Positions 27,117-36,617 of a stretch of 64,000 bases of DNA are shown in pieces. Each line of letters begins with the position of its first letter. Position 1 is the first letter of the stretch. This DNA is from Methanovulcanius yangii (GTDB lineage Archaea > Halobacteriota > Methanomicrobia > Methanomicrobiales > Methanomicrobiaceae): positions 434,001 to 498,000 of the forward strand of contig NZ_LTBL01000001.1 in the NCBI RefSeq assembly GCF_018687785.1. Direction: 5' to 3'. The position numbers were made by a program, and so were the translations under genes. The notes beneath the pieces were generated by a model. The model worked only from the letters and a program-made list of their open reading frames with translations. It ran no database searches and had not been told where the DNA came from.

Positions 27117-28436
27117 GTGACGACAGCAATACTTGGCGGCGGCCTGACCGGTCTAACCCTGGCACGGCTTCTGCAGGAAAAGGGGGAGGATGTCATCGTC
27201 CTTGAACAGGAGGAGGCAATAGGGGGTCTGTGCCGTTCCCATACCGGGGACGGGTATACATTTGACATCGGGGGATCCCACATCATATTTTCCCGTGATG
27301 TCGAGGTTCTGGCATGGATGAGAGAGGTTATCGGGGAGAACCAGGACGAGCGGGAGCGTAACACCAAGATATTCTATAAAGGATCGTATGTAAAATACCC
27401 GTTTGAAAACGGACTCTCCCAACTTCCCGAAGAGGACCGTTTCTTCTGTATCAATGAATTTGTCCGGACACTGATTGAGGCGGAGAAGGGAACCCTGCCG
27501 GCTCCTCAGAATTTCCGGGACTGGATCTACACGACATTCGGAAAGGGAATCGCTGAATGTTATATGGTTCCCTACAACGAGAAGATCTGGAATTATCCGA
27601 CCGAGAAGATGTCATATCATTGGGTGGATGGCCGTATCCCCCGGCCTCCGGTTGAGGATATCATACGGTCGGCGATAGGGATTGAGACGGAAGGATATAC
27701 CCATCAGTCGGTATTTTCCTACCCTGTCACTGGTGGTATCGAGGCCCTGATAGGAGCCGTAGCCGCCCCGGTACAAGAGCGCATCCGCACTGGATTTAAA
27801 GTAACATCGGTGACCCGTGACGACGATGGTGCATTTCTGATAAGCGATGGGCGCGAGAATATCCGGGCAGAGAACTGCATCTCGACCATTCCACTGCAGC
27901 ATCTCCTTCCGTGCCTTGCCGCCGTTCCGGAGGACGTGATGAGTGCCTGTACCGCACTTCGATATAATTCCCTTGCCTGTATCTGTCTGGGAGTGCGCGG
28001 GGATGTCGCCCCCTATTCCTGGCTTTATATACCTCAAAAAGAGCTGGGTATGTTTAACCGGATCTCATTTCCCTCGAATTATTCGACAGAGGTGGCCCCG
28101 GAGAATTGCAGTTCCATCCTCGCCGAAATCACTTATAATGACGGGGATGCCGTCTCGAATATGCCTGACGACGAACTCATCAGCCATACCGTCGACGGCC
28201 TGACAGAGATGGGGCTCCTCACTCCATCCGATGTTACCTACGCTTCGGTCTTCAGGCAAAAATTTGCCTACGTGGTCTATGATCTTGAATATCAGGACAA
28301 TGTCGTCGTCGTCCGGAATTTTGCGGAATCAATGGGTATTCAACAGGTTGGAAGGTTTGCGGAATTCGAGTATCTGAATATGGACGGATGCATCCGGCAT
28401 GTGTTTGACTTCATAGAGAAGCTAAATCCGGATTAA
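27117..28436 (+). CDS. FAD-dependent oxidoreductase, protoporphyrinogen oxidase / UDP-galactopyranose mutase-like
   Basis: 439 residues from GTG 27117; GTG 27090 would add nine residues, and neither has a clear ribosome-binding site. The FAD-binding Rossmann motif GGGLTGLTLARLL begins within a few residues of the start and ends with an acidic strand (VIVLEQEEAIGGLC). The GSHIIFSRD and YGVPYNEKIWNYP-like segments (here ECYMVPYNEKIWNYP) recall UDP-galactopyranose mutase and related amine oxidases. A role in surface sugar synthesis is possible, since a glycosyltransferase lies 1.6 kb away. The stop overlaps the convergent FetB-like gene by 4 nt. Confidence 0.75.
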   Translation: MTTAILGGGLTGLTLARLLQEKGEDVIVLEQEEAIGGLCRSHTGDGYTFDIGGSHIIFSRDVEVLAWMREVIGENQDERERNTKIFYKGSYVKYPFENGLSQLPEEDRFFCINEFVRTLIEAEKGTLPAPQNFRDWIYTTFGKGIAECYMVPYNEKIWNYPTEKMSYHWVDGRIPRPPVEDIIRSAIGIETEGYTHQSVFSYPVTGGIEALIGAVAAPVQERIRTGFKVTSVTRDDDGAFLISDGRENIRAENCISTIPLQHLLPCLAAVPEDVMSACTALRYNSLACICLGVRGDVAPYSWLYIPQKELGMFNRISFPSNYSTEVAPENCSSILAEITYNDGDAVSNMPDDELISHTVDGLTEMGLLTPSDVTYASVFRQKFAYVVYDLEYQDNVVVVRNFAESMGIQQVGRFAEFEYLNMDGCIRHVFDFIEKLNPD

Positions 28437-29242
28437 ATTCTCTCTCTTTTTACGGGACCTGAGAACATATCTTCTTTGATTAACCCGAATTCATCAAATC
28501 CTATGATGGTTGTAGCATAAATTGCAAGGGTAACGCAGATGACGGTCGAGCTATAGATGGCGATGAGAATTGAGATCTGATATTTTATCGCAATTACCGG
28601 CGAAAGACCGGCGATGAGCTGACCAGTCATCAGACCCGGGAGAAATACGATACCCATCACTGCGATGTTTCCAAGGGATGGCTTGAGAGCAGATGCAAGA
28701 GCTTCCCGGAAATACGGCATGAGCCCCTCCATTTTTGTTGCACCAAAACCGAGGCTCGAGAGGTATCTGTTTTGATTGCGGTGGAGATTCCGGGAAAAAT
28801 TGTTGATAGCAACGATGGTGTTGCCCAAAGAATTGCCCAGAAGCATCCCGGCGATGGGAATGAGAAGTTGTGCTGCCAGAATCGTCTCATTTTCCAGAAC
28901 CAGTACCTGAAAGTATAGCAGTATGCTCATGGTACCGGCTGCAAATGCAATCATCGTTGGCGCATACATCAGTCGCAATGATAGCCGTTCCTTTCTTACG
29001 GCTTCAAATGCCGCAACCCCGATCATCAGGAGAAGCCAGAGCACATTGAGTACCGCGTTGTCGATCTCAAAGAGCACGGTCAGATAGACACCTGCGAGTG
29101 AAAGCTGTATGACCATCCGTCCCATGGCGACCATGGATTCCCTGAGCATGGGAAGCCGAATGCGCCAGATGACGATAGCGGGCACTACCAGGAGGAGAAA
29201 TGCAAAGAAGAGGCCCGGAATTGATATATCAGGCGTCTGCAT
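28433..29242 (-). CDS. fetB: ABC exporter permease, UPF0014/FetB type
   Basis: 269 residues with about seven hydrophobic segments. The family-typical middle (PIAGMLLGNSLGNTIVAINNFS, split as PIAGMLLGNSL and GNTIVAINN) and LGFGATKMEGLMPYFREAL are those of UPF0014 permeases such as E. coli FetB (YbbM). Enterobacterial FetAB exports iron and gives peroxide resistance. It overlaps the ATPase gene by 14 nt, so the pair forms one operon. The substrate in archaea is unproven. Convergent with the FAD enzyme. Confidence 0.88.
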   Translation of the reverse strand: MQTPDISIPGLFFAFLLLVVPAIVIWRIRLPMLRESMVAMGRMVIQLSLAGVYLTVLFEIDNAVLNVLWLLLMIGVAAFEAVRKERLSLRLMYAPTMIAFAAGTMSILLYFQVLVLENETILAAQLLIPIAGMLLGNSLGNTIVAINNFSRNLHRNQNRYLSSLGFGATKMEGLMPYFREALASALKPSLGNIAVMGIVFLPGLMTGQLIAGLSPVIAIKYQISILIAIYSSTVICVTLAIYATTIIGFDEFGLIKEDMFSGPVKRERI

Positions 29243-29876
29243 GCCCCGCCTCCTTCAGAGGCACTGATCTAACGCCGTCCTGAATCCAGCAGGTATCGTG
29301 TGATACTACCAAAATCGTCCATTCATCGCGGGAAAGGAACAGATTTGCAACTCTCTTTTTCATCGTCGGGTCAAGAGCGGAGGTCACCTCGTCAAGAATA
29401 TAGATGGTGCGCTCAAGAAGAAGGGCAATTATGATTGCGATCCTCTGTTTCTCTCCACCGGAAAGATCCGTAAACCTCTTTGAAAGGATGCTCTCATCGA
29501 GTTCCAGTTCATGCAACAGTTGCGGTAATTTTTCAATATACGAGATCTTCTCATTTGCTTCGAATGAAAAAATATCGTCGATCATCTTCGAAACAAGATC
29601 TTCCCCGATATCCGTGTCCTGTGAGATATATGCCACTTCACGGCGTGTTGTGTGTATGGTAGATGAGAGAATGTGTTTCTCCCGGTAATAGACGGTCCCC
29701 GTTGTTGGGTGGGAAAATCCGGGTATCATCCTGAGAAGAGTACTTTTCCCTTTGCCGGAGGGGCCCTTCAGGAGGACCTTGTCACCCTTTTTGACTGTGA
29801 GATTAAATCCGGTGAGAAGAGGTATGGCTCCAAAGGCAATACTGACGTTCTCATATCGGAAAATTTCTTCTGCCAT
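29229..29876 (-). CDS. fetA: ABC exporter ATPase, FetA/YbbL type
   Basis: 215 residues from ATG 29876, with a GGGAGGGG site about 10 bases upstream; the longer frame is rejected. Walker A is GPSGKGKST, signature LSGGEKQRI, Walker B IYILDEVTSALD and the switch His in VVSHD. The protein is compact, without accessory domains, as expected for the FetA subunit. It powers the UPF0014 permease encoded directly downstream. Metal efflux, probably iron, is inferred from the family. Confidence 0.88.
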   Translation of the reverse strand: MAEEIFRYENVSIAFGAIPLLTGFNLTVKKGDKVLLKGPSGKGKSTLLRMIPGFSHPTTGTVYYREKHILSSTIHTTRREVAYISQDTDIGEDLVSKMIDDIFSFEANEKISYIEKLPQLLHELELDESILSKRFTDLSGGEKQRIAIIIALLLERTIYILDEVTSALDPTMKKRVANLFLSRDEWTILVVSHDTCWIQDGVRSVPLKEAGHADA

Positions 29877-30063
29877 GAAGACTGGCCCCCCTCCCTGCAC
29901 CATTCTATGCAGCACATCGTGATAAACATGGTGGAGATTGTATAAAACACAGGAAACGGAATGATTGCACATCATCGGAGGGGGAGGATACAATTTCAAG
30001 TAATTGAAAATTCAATAGTATAGCAGGGCAATTCGTCTGTCCACAAGTTCCTGGTAGAATTCT

Positions 30064-30774
30064 ATGAAAGTATCTGTTGTTGTTCCGACCTACAATGAAG
30101 AGGCCAATATTGCCCGGTGTCTTACATCCCTCAATGACCAGACGATGCCGCGGGATATGTATGAAATCATCGTGGTCGATGGAAATTCGAAGGATCGCAC
30201 CCGTGACATTGCGAAGCCGCTTGCGGATCATGTCATTATCCAGAAGCGAAAAAAGGTGGGTGGGGCCAGAAATGACGGGTTTGACCTTGCATCCGCTGAG
30301 TTCGTGGTGACGACCGATGGTGACTGCATCTTTCCCCGGGAATGGCTGGACGTAATCTTTGATGAGTTTTCCCGCAGGCCTGACGCCGTGACCCTCTATG
30401 GGCCGGTCTTTCCCATAGAAAAAGGATTGAAAAATTACCTTTCCCTGGTGCTCGCAAACACGTTTTCGCGGCTGGGGTACTATTCCCATATGCTCTACTA
30501 TACCCTTGGGGCAAATACGGCTTTTCGGCGTGATGCGTTTCTGGAGGCCGGAGGATACCGTGTCTCGGATGCCGGGGATGATCTGGAGATTGCCCGAAGA
30601 ATGAAACTTCTGGGAAAGGTCGTGTTCATCTCCCGAATGAAAGTGGGCTTCTCCATGCGGCGATATGATCAGTATGGCGCTCTCAAATCCATATATGAAT
30701 GGCTCTATATCGTCTGGAAAGGCGGAGATGCAGATAAATACAGTTACACACAGCGGGAATACAATAAGAAATAA
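30064..30774 (+). CDS. Family 2 glycosyltransferase
   Basis: 236 residues. The GT-A fold starts with VSVVVPTYNEEANIARCL. The first acidic site is in IIVVDGNSKD and the metal-binding DxD-like TTDGDC is near residue 93. The acceptor part shows FRRDAFLEAGGY and the ED-like GDDLEIARRMKLLG block. A hydrophobic stretch near 125-150 may associate with the membrane. It transfers a sugar from an activated donor, probably in glycan or N-glycan synthesis; donor and acceptor cannot be told. Monocistronic, followed by a T8 run. Confidence 0.88.
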   Translation: MKVSVVVPTYNEEANIARCLTSLNDQTMPRDMYEIIVVDGNSKDRTRDIAKPLADHVIIQKRKKVGGARNDGFDLASAEFVVTTDGDCIFPREWLDVIFDEFSRRPDAVTLYGPVFPIEKGLKNYLSLVLANTFSRLGYYSHMLYYTLGANTAFRRDAFLEAGGYRVSDAGDDLEIARRMKLLGKVVFISRMKVGFSMRRYDQYGALKSIYEWLYIVWKGGDADKYSYTQREYNKK

Positions 30775-30779
30775 CCTCA

Positions 30780-30787
30780 TTTTTTTT
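30780..30787 (+). terminator. T8 run after the glycosyltransferase
   Basis: Eight T residues five bases after the stop codon, followed by CGGCGG. A probable intrinsic terminator. Confidence 0.45.
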
Positions 30788-30898
30788 CGGCGGTTTCAAC
30801 GAGAGAGCTGCGATATCCAATCATTCATATCAGCAGAAATCGTTTTACCCGGCGATGTAATACGATCCTTTAAGTTTATTGTATGTAACCTGTATTCC

Positions 30899-31441
30899 AT
30901 GAATCCCGAAGAGCGTGCAGTCGCTGCGGTGGCCGATATGATGGCACTCTCCGCCCGTACAGCACCCAAAGGGAAAGGTGCAGATTCGATCAGAATCCGG
31001 GTGAAGCAGGGATCAGATATTGCCGTCCTTTCCGCTGAGATGCGCTCTATTGGAGAAGAAATGGGCATAGGATTCTTCATCCGTGACGCCGGGAATGTCG
31101 AGGCCTGTGATGCCTGTGTCCTGATCGGCTGTGAAGGAGGCACCAATCTGGGGTTGAACTGCGGGGGATGTGGATTTCAGACCTGTGCCGCTATGAAGGA
31201 GGAATATCAGGCATCCATATCGGGGGCGCCATTTTCCGGACCGAATTGTGTTATCAAGATGGCGGACCTCGGAATCGCGGTCGGATCGGCAGTAAAAACC
31301 GCTTCGATACATAATGTGGATAACCGCATCATGTACTCTGCAGGAGTCGCTGCCCTGCGTCTGGGATGGCTGGACACATGTTCCGTTGCATATGGAATAC
31401 CCCTGAAGGCAGGGGGCAAGAATATTTTCTTTGATCGGTAG
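30899..31441 (+). CDS. DUF2148 Cys-rich ferredoxin-like protein
   Basis: 180 residues from ATG 30899; longer frames begin inside the glycosyltransferase gene. The N-terminal part is a helix pair (EERAVAAVADMMALSARTAP). The core holds CDACVLIGCEGG, LNCGGCGFQTC and a late Cys in LDTCSVAYGIPL, the spaced cysteines of DUF2148 proteins, which are thought to bind an Fe-S cluster. The function is unknown, but the family is common in methanogens. The GHMP-kinase gene follows after 13 bases, so the two are probably co-transcribed. Confidence 0.88.
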   Translation: MNPEERAVAAVADMMALSARTAPKGKGADSIRIRVKQGSDIAVLSAEMRSIGEEMGIGFFIRDAGNVEACDACVLIGCEGGTNLGLNCGGCGFQTCAAMKEEYQASISGAPFSGPNCVIKMADLGIAVGSAVKTASIHNVDNRIMYSAGVAALRLGWLDTCSVAYGIPLKAGGKNIFFDR

Positions 31442-31454
31442 GAGCTGGAGATTA

Positions 31455-32525
31455 ATGGCACGAATGACGATACGTGGTGGGGATCTGGATCTCGTAGAGT
31501 ACGATTTTTCTCCGTTTCCACCGGGAGAGCACATCAATACGCTTGGGTACGACTGCAGGGACCGGGTGTCCCCGTGCAAGGGCCCGGTTACGGTACGGGT
31601 CCCGGCACGTATTCACTCGTCGGTTCTTGACATGAACCGGTTTGCTCCCGATCATCCAGGCGGAGGAGGAATTGGGTTTGCCATCAGGATATATGGCGAG
31701 GCAACGGTGCGGTGTACGCCCTCCGATGTAAAGATTAATTATTCAAGGATCCCGATGCTCAGGCATCTCGTTGCGGTCATGAAAGCAGTCACGGGGTATT
31801 CCGGTGGATTCATCATCGACGTCGTGGATCATGAGCGAAAGCATGTCGGCCTCGGCTCGACGGGAACGGTACTCATTGCCGTTGCACATGCCATCAATGT
31901 CGCACTCGGCACTCCCCTGACCAGGGAACAGGTCCGGCTGCTGGTCGGCCACAATTATGTGGAGGAAACTGCATCGGGGGATGTCGTCGGCGGATTTGAA
32001 ACCGGTGTCGGCCCTGCGGCCGTTACCTACGGCGGCATGGCGGTGATGGGTGATGAACTGACTCTCGTATGCCAGCACTCTTTTGCGGGGGACAAGAATG
32101 TGTTCATCATCATTCCGCCGATGGAGGCGGATGTTGCCGGAGAAAGCGAGTTCCATATCCTTATGAACCGTGCCCGGAGTCTTGATTACCGTGACCGGGA
32201 GCTGAAGGCATACCTGATCATGATGGATCTGATTCCCGCACTCGTGAAAGACGATCTCCGGCGAATCGGGGATGTGATCTGGGAGATTGAATTCAGAGGT
32301 TCGAAAAGGGCGGAGGTGGAGCACAATTCATTTGAAATCTACCAGTACATGGCAAAACTCCGCGAGGCGGGGTTCGAGTTTGTTGGAATGAGTTCCGTCG
32401 GGCCGTCTATATCCGTTATCACTGAAAAATCCCGTGAGGAACTCGAAGCCGTGATTGAACAGTTCGGACTTGATATCGCCATCGAGACGCAGGTCGACAA
32501 CGAAGGCATACAGATCATCAGATGA
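31455..32525 (+). CDS. GHMP-superfamily enzyme, beta-RFAP synthase-like
   Basis: 356 residues from ATG 31455 (GGAG 4 bases upstream). The N-terminal strand has VPARIHSSVLDMN, and the GHMP glycine-rich loop is VGLGSTGTVLIAVAHAIN (near residue 132). EETASGDVVGGFETG and a C-terminal GMSSVGPSISVIT follow. The pattern is close to beta-ribofuranosylaminobenzene 5'-phosphate synthase, which makes the methanopterin precursor from 4-aminobenzoate and PRPP with loss of CO2. Other GHMP kinases of small-molecule phosphorylation share the fold, so assignment is moderate. It lies 13 nt downstream of the DUF2148 gene. Confidence 0.7.
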   Translation: MARMTIRGGDLDLVEYDFSPFPPGEHINTLGYDCRDRVSPCKGPVTVRVPARIHSSVLDMNRFAPDHPGGGGIGFAIRIYGEATVRCTPSDVKINYSRIPMLRHLVAVMKAVTGYSGGFIIDVVDHERKHVGLGSTGTVLIAVAHAINVALGTPLTREQVRLLVGHNYVEETASGDVVGGFETGVGPAAVTYGGMAVMGDELTLVCQHSFAGDKNVFIIIPPMEADVAGESEFHILMNRARSLDYRDRELKAYLIMMDLIPALVKDDLRRIGDVIWEIEFRGSKRAEVEHNSFEIYQYMAKLREAGFEFVGMSSVGPSISVITEKSREELEAVIEQFGLDIAIETQVDNEGIQIIR

Positions 32526-32652
32526 TTGCCGCCATATTAACCCGTTTCATTTTTATTTTATGGTCCCTCTGCAAAATGCACCCCCGTTTTTGGGATGGGG
32601 CGTGGTGGGAACATATTCGAAAAAAATGGTGTGATTGTCAACCGGGTTATTC

Positions 32653-33999
32653 CTATTCAGCAAGCATGCGATTTATTGACTGAGCCGCCTTTTTCGCAGA
32701 TCCCATTGCCCATATGACGGTTGCGGCACCGGTAGCAATGTCGCCTGCAGCAAAGACATGCGGGATGGATGTCCTGCCGTCGTCATCAACCACAATATTT
32801 CCTTTCGGGCCGCGTTCGAGGCCCGGGATAAGGCCGGAGAGGAGAGGGTTCGGTCCCTGACCGATGGCTTCGACAACCATGTCGACATCCAGCGTGAAGT
32901 GGCTCCCGTCACCCTCAGACGGACGGGGGATGGGTCTGCCGCCTGCGTCGAGTTCGCACATATCCATCTTCACGCATTCGACACCGCGGACCTCCGGTCC
33001 GCCGAGGATACGCACGGGGTTGGCACAGCAGACCATTTCCACTCCTTCCTCGACAGCATTATGTACCTCGTCGGCGCGGGCCGGGAGATCTTCTTCCCGT
33101 CTGCGGTAAATCAGATACACCTTTGCGCCGAGACGACGCGCGACCCGTGCAGAATCCATCGCCACGTTTCCTCCACCGACGACAGCCACGCGGCTCCCCC
33201 TCATAACGGGAGTATCGTAGTCCGGGAACTGGTCTGCGTGCATCAGATTGACGCGAGTCAGGAATTCGTTCGCTGAATAGACACCGTTGAGGTTTTCTCC
33301 CTCGATTCCCATGAAATATGGAAGACCCGCACCGGTGCCGATGAACACGGCATCATAGGAAAGCAGGTCGTCGACCGGAACGCTCCGGCCGACGACATGG
33401 TTCAGTTCAAGGGTAGCACCCATTGCAAGGACCTGATCGATCTCGAACTCAACGATGTCCTTGGGCAGACGAAATGCCGGTATGCCGTAGGTGAGTACCC
33501 CTCCTGCTTTATGGAGGGATTCGAATATGGTCACGCTGTGACCGGCCCGGGCAAGTTCGGATGCAGCGGTGATGCCTGCAGGTCCCGAACCAACAACCGC
33601 CACCCGTTTTCCGGTGGGAGACGCCACATCAGGCGATTCGGCACCGTTATCCCGTTCCCAGTCGGCAATGAACCGCTCAAGGGCACCAATGCGCACAGGC
33701 TTCCCTTTTTTTGACATGATGCAGGAACCCTGGCACTGGTTCTCCTGGGGGCAGACTCTGCCGCAGATTGCAGGGAGCATGTTATCCTTTTTGACAATCC
33801 TTGCCGCCTCGCGGAAATTCTCATGTGCGATGGCACTGATAAATGCGGGGATGTCGATGCAGACCGGGCAGCCCTGAACGCACATTGGTCGTGGGCACTC
33901 CATACAGCGAAGGGCTTCCAGTACTGCGGTCTGTTCGGGAAGACCGGTATCGACTTCTCCGAAGTCATGGATTCTTTCCTCAGCCGGCCGGCGGTTCAT
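32653..33999 (-). CDS. NfnB/GltA/SudA-like FAD oxidoreductase
   Basis: 448 residues. The N-terminal domain (about 30-105) carries two [4Fe-4S] Cys sets (CMECPRPMCVQGCPVC and CGRVCPQENQCQGSC). The first Rossmann FAD site is VAVVGSGPAGITAASELA (near 130). The second, NAD(P)-binding one is VAVVGGGNVAMDSARVA (near 273). It ends with IWAMGSAKKAAQSI. This is the glutamate-synthase small-chain-like flavoprotein seen in GltA, sulfide dehydrogenase SudA and NfnB. Coupled by ATGA to the upstream NfnA-like gene, the pair is probably an NADH/NADPH/ferredoxin-linked enzyme, perhaps bifurcating (inference). Confidence 0.9.
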   Translation of the reverse strand: MNRRPAEERIHDFGEVDTGLPEQTAVLEALRCMECPRPMCVQGCPVCIDIPAFISAIAHENFREAARIVKKDNMLPAICGRVCPQENQCQGSCIMSKKGKPVRIGALERFIADWERDNGAESPDVASPTGKRVAVVGSGPAGITAASELARAGHSVTIFESLHKAGGVLTYGIPAFRLPKDIVEFEIDQVLAMGATLELNHVVGRSVPVDDLLSYDAVFIGTGAGLPYFMGIEGENLNGVYSANEFLTRVNLMHADQFPDYDTPVMRGSRVAVVGGGNVAMDSARVARRLGAKVYLIYRRREEDLPARADEVHNAVEEGVEMVCCANPVRILGGPEVRGVECVKMDMCELDAGGRPIPRPSEGDGSHFTLDVDMVVEAIGQGPNPLLSGLIPGLERGPKGNIVVDDDGRTSIPHVFAAGDIATGAATVIWAMGSAKKAAQSINRMLAE

Positions 34000-34835
34000 T
34001 TCCGTTCACCGCATCTGCACTTGTGTTCATGATATCGCTCCAGCGATTCCTTTTCCTGCCCGGGATAGATGCGCTGACGGTTCATCAGTTCATCCCAGTC
34101 GACAAGATGGGCATCGAATTCCGGACCATCGACACAGGCAAATCTGGTCTCTCCTCCGACGGTAACGCGACACGATCCGCACATTCCGGTACCGTCCACC
34201 ATAATCGGGTTGAGACTGACAAATGTGGGGATTCCCGCTTCCCTTGTTGCCATCGAGGTGATCTTCATCATAATTGCAGGGCCTATGATCCAGACGGCGT
34301 CGACTGCCTCTTCGGCCACCATCTTCTTGAGGATATCTGCAGGAAACCCATGATATCCGTAACTTCCGTCATCCGTGCAGACGACGAGCTCGTCACAGGA
34401 ATCCCTCAATTCGTCCTCGAGGATCAGGAGCGATTCATTTCGTGCGCCGATAATACCGGTGACCGTGTTGCCGGCATCCTTCAGGGCGCGTGCAAGGATT
34501 GGCAGACAGGCGATCCCGACACCACCGCCGATGACCGCACACCGCCCCCAGTCCTTTACCTCAGAGGGAACGCCGAGAGGGCCGGCGATATCCTGAATAT
34601 AATCACCCGTTGTAAGGTCCGCAAGCTGAGTTGTGGTCTTGCCCACTGCCATAAAGACAATGCGGACGTTTTCCCCGTCAACTGCCGATATGGTCAGGGG
34701 AATGCGTTCCCCCTTTTCATCGATTCGAATGACGACAAACTGGCCCGCCTGCGCATTGAAAGAGACATGAGGCGCGTTGATCCAGAATTCGTAAATATTT
34801 TCCGCGATTTTTTCTGCTTGCTGAATTTTATACAC
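33996..34835 (-). CDS. NfnA/SudB-like FAD/NAD(P)-binding subunit with [2Fe-2S] tail
   Basis: 279 residues. The N-terminal ferredoxin-reductase-type FAD domain (AGQFVVIRIDEKGERIPLTIS, split as AGQFVVIRI and RIPLTIS) is followed by NAD(P)-binding CAVIGGGVGIACLP. The C-terminal cluster DGTGMCGSCRVT plus a later Cys in RFACVDGPEF ligates a [2Fe-2S] centre, as in NfnA, PyrK and SudB. It lies 4 nt over the next gene's start. Together they form a heterodimeric ferredoxin:NADP+ oxidoreductase or sulfide dehydrogenase. Confidence 0.9.
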   Translation of the reverse strand: MYKIQQAEKIAENIYEFWINAPHVSFNAQAGQFVVIRIDEKGERIPLTISAVDGENVRIVFMAVGKTTTQLADLTTGDYIQDIAGPLGVPSEVKDWGRCAVIGGGVGIACLPILARALKDAGNTVTGIIGARNESLLILEDELRDSCDELVVCTDDGSYGYHGFPADILKKMVAEEAVDAVWIIGPAIMMKITSMATREAGIPTFVSLNPIMVDGTGMCGSCRVTVGGETRFACVDGPEFDAHLVDWDELMNRQRIYPGQEKESLERYHEHKCRCGERK

Positions 34836-34903
34836 CAGGAATCATCCCCACTGGTTGAAGATCAATGATGGCATATATTTTGGACGGCACGTAACTTATA
34901 GTA

Positions 34904-34919
34904 TTACGTATATGCGCAT
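34904..34919 (-). promoter_or_regulatory. Imperfect copy of the TTACGCAT palindrome
   Basis: TTACGTAT-ATGCGCAT (plus strand) at 34904-34919 keeps 5 of 8 pairs and 7 of 8 bases in one arm compared with the element at 11503. It lies about 70 bp upstream of the NfnA-like ATG. A minus-strand TATA-like AAAATATATG is between it and the gene, so its geometry differs from the two NifX-cluster sites. Confidence 0.35.
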
Positions 34920-34982
34920 CAGTCGAATTGGGGGCGGGGAAGAAAAGATGGAGGTCCGTTTTTTTTCCTGGATGAAGGTTTT

Positions 34983-36617
34983 TCAGGATTTTTGAACCTT
35001 GCGTGTTTTTACTGCAATGCCACGGCCGGATTGTATCATCTCTTCTGCGCCCATTACCGCCTTTCCAGCCCCCCATGCACGAGGTCCCCTGACCTGTACT
35101 TCGTCACCTGCCCTGATTGCGGGGTCCGCTGTTGTGACTCCCGGCGCAAGAACATCTCCCTGGGGAATGAAATCATCGATGGTTACCGTGTAGGCATCCC
35201 CCAGCACTTCCCATCCCTGCAGGGTTGGACGGAAGAGTCCCGTGGTCTCGTCGATGCTGAAGAGCTGTTGTTTTCCTTTGAGTACTTTGCGGCGACCCAT
35301 TCTGCCTTTGATCATCATCCCCTTTGTATTGATATCACGACCAAACTGCCAGCTGAGGGTACCCTGAATGATATTATGGCTCATCCTTCGTTCTCCGGTA
35401 AGAGATTCATCAAGGTCTCTCAATGATTCAGTGCCGGTCGGGCGCCCATGGCAGGTGCATTCAAGATCGATTCCCACGGTATCAGCCGCTGCCTGTGCGA
35501 TGCTCAACGTATCTCCTTCCAGGTGGGCAATGACCCTCCTGTACCCATGGTGCCGGAGGTAGCGGGCGAGGATTTTGGTGACAAATGCCTGTTCTTCGCG
35601 GTCCCAGTACCCGGTTACGGGAACGTCATAATGTCCCGCCGGGTACATGAGCTCAAGCTCTCTTGGAACGACACCCAGCGGGGAGGTGATGATGACCTCA
35701 TGGGCACGGTCCTGTATTGCCTTCTGGAAGGACCGGTGACTCTGCGACTGGGAATATGGCTTTCGGGCGGAACAGGGGAGAAGAACGGCGACATCGGTGC
35801 GCGTGGGGACGAATCGCGATGTAAGGCGGTCTGCAAATCTGGCAATCTCGGCACGGTTCATGGACTCTCCCGTGTTTGCCATCATTGCGGATGAACGAAC
35901 TGCCGGAAGCCACGGTTCAACCTGATCATATGCGGTATCAAGATGACGGAGGACCGATACCTGCCAGGCCTCGGTCCTGCACCGTTTTTCAATAAGCTCG
36001 CGCAGTTGCCCCCTGCGGAAAAACCAGCCTGTCATGGCAATCTCCGTATCGAGAGCCAACCGGTTGTGCAGGTGGAGATCTCCGGTCCGGCACCCTTCGC
36101 ATTGACAGATTGAGGAGGCGAATGCTTCTTCTGCGGGCATTTCTCCATCCGTGGTGCAGAAGATATTCTGAATGCTTTTCAGGTCAACAGCCCGGTAGTC
36201 GAAGAGATCAAATCCGGAATACACCATTGTTGCAACGTTGGACGGGAGTCCTGCCGCGGGCGCATACCACGCAATACCGGGCGGTGTCAGTTTCCTGAAC
36301 TCAAGAAGAAGTTCAACATATTGCCGCGGATTTCCCCGCAGAATATGCCAGCCAGCCACAACTCCCACACCCGAAGAAGGCAGGATTTCTTTCATTCCAG
36401 GCCCGATGATGGCAAAATCCTCAAAATCGACAGCATACCGTTGTGCAAGCGAATCCGGTGCCGTTACCGGAATGTTGGATAACGGATGGGAGGAAAGCGA
36501 CGGGAACAGATCGGTGGGATCGACGACTGCAGGTGTCCTGATCATCAATCCGGCGTCAGACGTAAGTTTACCCTCGCGGGCGAATCCGTCCCGTGCGGTA
36601 ACCTCAAATGCATACAT
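34983..36617 (-). CDS. arcS: Archaeosine synthase ArcS (TgtA2)
   Basis: 544 residues. The N-terminal two thirds is a degenerate TGT-like barrel (start [25 protein letters not shown] near residue 170). The ArcS-specific [14 protein letters not shown] motif is near 280. The C-terminal 90 residues form a PUA tRNA-binding domain ([18 protein letters not shown], then GDEVQV). It converts preQ0 at G15 of tRNA to archaeosine or its lysine adduct with a partner protein (RaSEA or QueF-like); no partner is next door. The start overlaps the end of tgtA by 14 nt. Confidence 0.93.
   Translation of the reverse strand: MYAFEVTARDGFAREGKLTSDAGLMIRTPAVVDPTDLFPSLSSHPLSNIPVTAPDSLAQRYAVDFEDFAIIGPGMKEILPSSGVGVVAGWHILRGNPRQYVELLLEFRKLTPPGIAWYAPAAGLPSNVATMVYSGFDLFDYRAVDLKSIQNIFCTTDGEMPAEEAFASSICQCEGCRTGDLHLHNRLALDTEIAMTGWFFRRGQLRELIEKRCRTEAWQVSVLRHLDTAYDQVEPWLPAVRSSAMMANTGESMNRAEIARFADRLTSRFVPTRTDVAVLLPCSARKPYSQSQSHRSFQKAIQDRAHEVIITSPLGVVPRELELMYPAGHYDVPVTGYWDREEQAFVTKILARYLRHHGYRRVIAHLEGDTLSIAQAAADTVGIDLECTCHGRPTGTESLRDLDESLTGERRMSHNIIQGTLSWQFGRDINTKGMMIKGRMGRRKVLKGKQQLFSIDETTGLFRPTLQGWEVLGDAYTVTIDDFIPQGDVLAPGVTTADPAIRAGDEVQVRGPRAWGAGKAVMGAEEMIQSGRGIAVKTRKVQKS

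Noticed and set aside
33843-34868. Plus-strand ORF of 341 codons across the Nfn-like pair
   Set aside because: Antisense to two clearly coding flavoprotein genes.
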